NCBI GenBank assembly: GCA_025458985.1
Contig: JALORM010000167.1
Coordinates: 1 to 5,081 of the forward strand
DNA from: Paracoccaceae bacterium
Lineage (GTDB): Bacteria; Pseudomonadota; Alphaproteobacteria; Rhodobacterales; Rhodobacteraceae
Length of the DNA: 5,081 bases
Reading direction: 5' to 3'
Part shown: positions 4,134 through 5,081 of the stretch, piece after piece
Layout: each line of letters opens with the position of its first letter
How positions within the stretch are numbered: the stretch's first letter is position 1
Notes under the pieces: model-generated
Told to the model about the DNA's origin: nothing
Databases searched by the model: none
What the model saw: the letters and a program-made list of their open reading frames with translations, nothing else
Translations under genes and position numbers: made by a program

Positions 4134-5081
4134 CTAGCGCCCCTGCCCCACGGCCCGACCGGCTCCTGCCGGCCGGGGAAGGCCGCCATGGGCCGCCCAG
4201 ACCGCCGCGAGCCGTGCCGCCACCCGGTCTCCGGGCGGGCTTGCCCGGCGCGTCTCCAGGCTCACATGCACCAGCATGTGCTCGCCCGTCGCCTTCGGCG
4301 CGCCGCCGACCGTCATCTCGTGCCAGAGGTGCATCCGCTTGCCCTCGGCACCCAGAAGCTGCGTGCGGACCTCGATATGCTCGCCCGCAAGAACCTCGCC
4401 CAGGTGGCGGATGTGCGTCTCGGCGGTGAAGAAGGACCCGCCCGTGGCGATGTAATCGGCATCGCAGCCGATCATCTCCATGAAGCGGTCGGTGGCGTCG
4501 CCGAAGGCCTGCAGGTAGCGCGCCTCGTTCATGTGGCCGTTGTAGTCGGTCCAGTCCAGCGGCACCGCCCGGGCGACGGTCAGGATCGGGCCGTCGGCGG
4601 CCGGCTCCGGCCCCCGCAGCCGCGCGTCCTGCGCCCTGAGCAGCCTCCCCGCCCCCCAACCCGCATGAGGATCGGCCGCGTAGCCCTTGAGACTGCGCAG
4701 GATTCCCACCAGGTTGCGGTCGCGGATGCGCTCCAGCTCGCGGATCGAATAGGCGCCCGACTGCGCGTCGGACTGGCTGGCGATCAGGTCGATCAGCTCG
4801 TCCGTCAGCTCGGGCACGTCCGTCAGCCTGGTCCAGGGCCAGCTGAGGCACGGCCCGAACTGGGCGATGAAGTGGCGCATCCCGGCCTCGCCGCCCGCCA
4901 CGCGGTAGGTCTCGAACAGGCCCATCTGCGCCCAGCGCAGGCCGAAGCCGTAGCGGATCGCGTCGTCGATCTCTTCGGTCGTGGCGACACCGTCCTTCAC
5001 CAGCCACAGCGCCTCGCGCCAGACCGCTTCGAGGAAGCGGTCGGCGATATGGGCGTCGATCTCCTTGCGGACCAGCAGCGG
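4134..5081 (-). CDS. carnitine 3-dehydrogenase/betainyl-CoA thioesterase fusion, C-terminal 315 residues
   Basis: This gene is cut at the right edge; the frame is open to 5081 with no start, so the Rossmann NAD-binding half lies outside. The first ~130 visible residues match the C-terminal helical domain of 3-hydroxyacyl-CoA dehydrogenase-like carnitine dehydrogenases (PLLVRKEIDAHIADRFLEA, then DGVATTEEIDDAIRYGFGLR). After a linker of about 30 residues (near 4590-4670) comes a hot-dog thioesterase domain with the DWTDYNGHMNEARYL motif (visible residues ~176-190), whose Asp is the expected catalytic or CoA-site acid. In L-carnitine breakdown the dehydrogenase makes 3-dehydrocarnitine with NAD. 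A BKACE enzyme (CdhC) then converts this with acetyl-CoA to betainyl-CoA and acetoacetate, and the thioesterase (CdhB) releases glycine betaine. Pseudomonas has cdhA and cdhB as separate genes, while fused forms are known in rhizobia. The GTG at 5000 is internal, not a start. A short Gly/Arg/Pro-rich tail ends the protein. Confidence 0.88.
   Translation of the reverse strand, partial: PLLVRKEIDAHIADRFLEAVWREALWLVKDGVATTEEIDDAIRYGFGLRWAQMGLFETYRVAGGEAGMRHFIAQFGPCLSWPWTRLTDVPELTDELIDLIASQSDAQSGAYSIRELERIRDRNLVGILRSLKGYAADPHAGWGAGRLLRAQDARLRGPEPAADGPILTVARAVPLDWTDYNGHMNEARYLQAFGDATDRFMEMIGCDADYIATGGSFFTAETHIRHLGEVLAGEHIEVRTQLLGAEGKRMHLWHEMTVGGAPKATGEHMLVHVSLETRRASPPGDRVAARLAAVWAAHGGLPRPAGAGRAVGQGR

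Noticed and set aside
4131..4140. GCGCTAGCGC perfect 10-bp palindrome at the carnitine gene stop
   Set aside because: It is short, includes the stop codon itself and lies next to the larger dyad. Probably chance in GC-rich sequence.

Overview
The window is about 70% G+C. It has tightly packed genes with strong G/C bias at third codon positions, and TatA and carnitine-dehydrogenase sequences of a type I associate with alphaproteobacteria. A Rhodobacterales chromosome (Paracoccus, Rhodobacter, Rhodovulum or Roseobacter relatives) fits best. This is inferred from protein flavour and composition, with no database search. There are six certain or likely protein genes plus one small hypothetical. 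I see no tRNA, rRNA, CRISPR array or insertion sequence.

Left part (1-2064), minus strand: a three-histidine-box membrane fatty acid desaturase is followed 39 bp later by a ten-helix EamA/DMT-family permease. The permease stop overlaps a possible ATG of a further gene that runs off the left edge. The desaturase is divergent from an XRE-type helix-turn-helix regulator (2071-2922, plus strand). The 112-bp space between them is the only A/T-rich stretch in the window. It holds a credible -35/-10 pair for the regulator and a perfect small palindrome at the predicted transcription start. This suggests a local regulator/lipid-desaturation switch.

Middle part (2923-4076), plus strand: a small Ala/Pro-rich protein with one hydrophobic N-terminal segment (possibly leaderless) is followed by a TatA/E subunit gene. 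The tatA stop overlaps, in an ATGA, the start of a 117-residue protein with two predicted membrane helices and a CX2C-X10-CX2C zinc-ribbon motif. No tatB or tatC follows. This compact tatA/zinc-ribbon pair is the least explained and most interesting part of the window.

Right part (4134-5081), minus strand, convergent: the C-terminal portion of carnitine 3-dehydrogenase fused to a hot-dog thioesterase, the two-domain CdhAB arrangement of L-carnitine catabolism to glycine betaine. Its N-terminal NAD-binding half lies beyond the right edge.

Each gene end with visible intergenic space carries a GC-rich hairpin without a U-tract (907-930, 2936-2958, 3418-3439, 4079-4130). One of them overlaps the ribosome binding region of the downstream permease gene.
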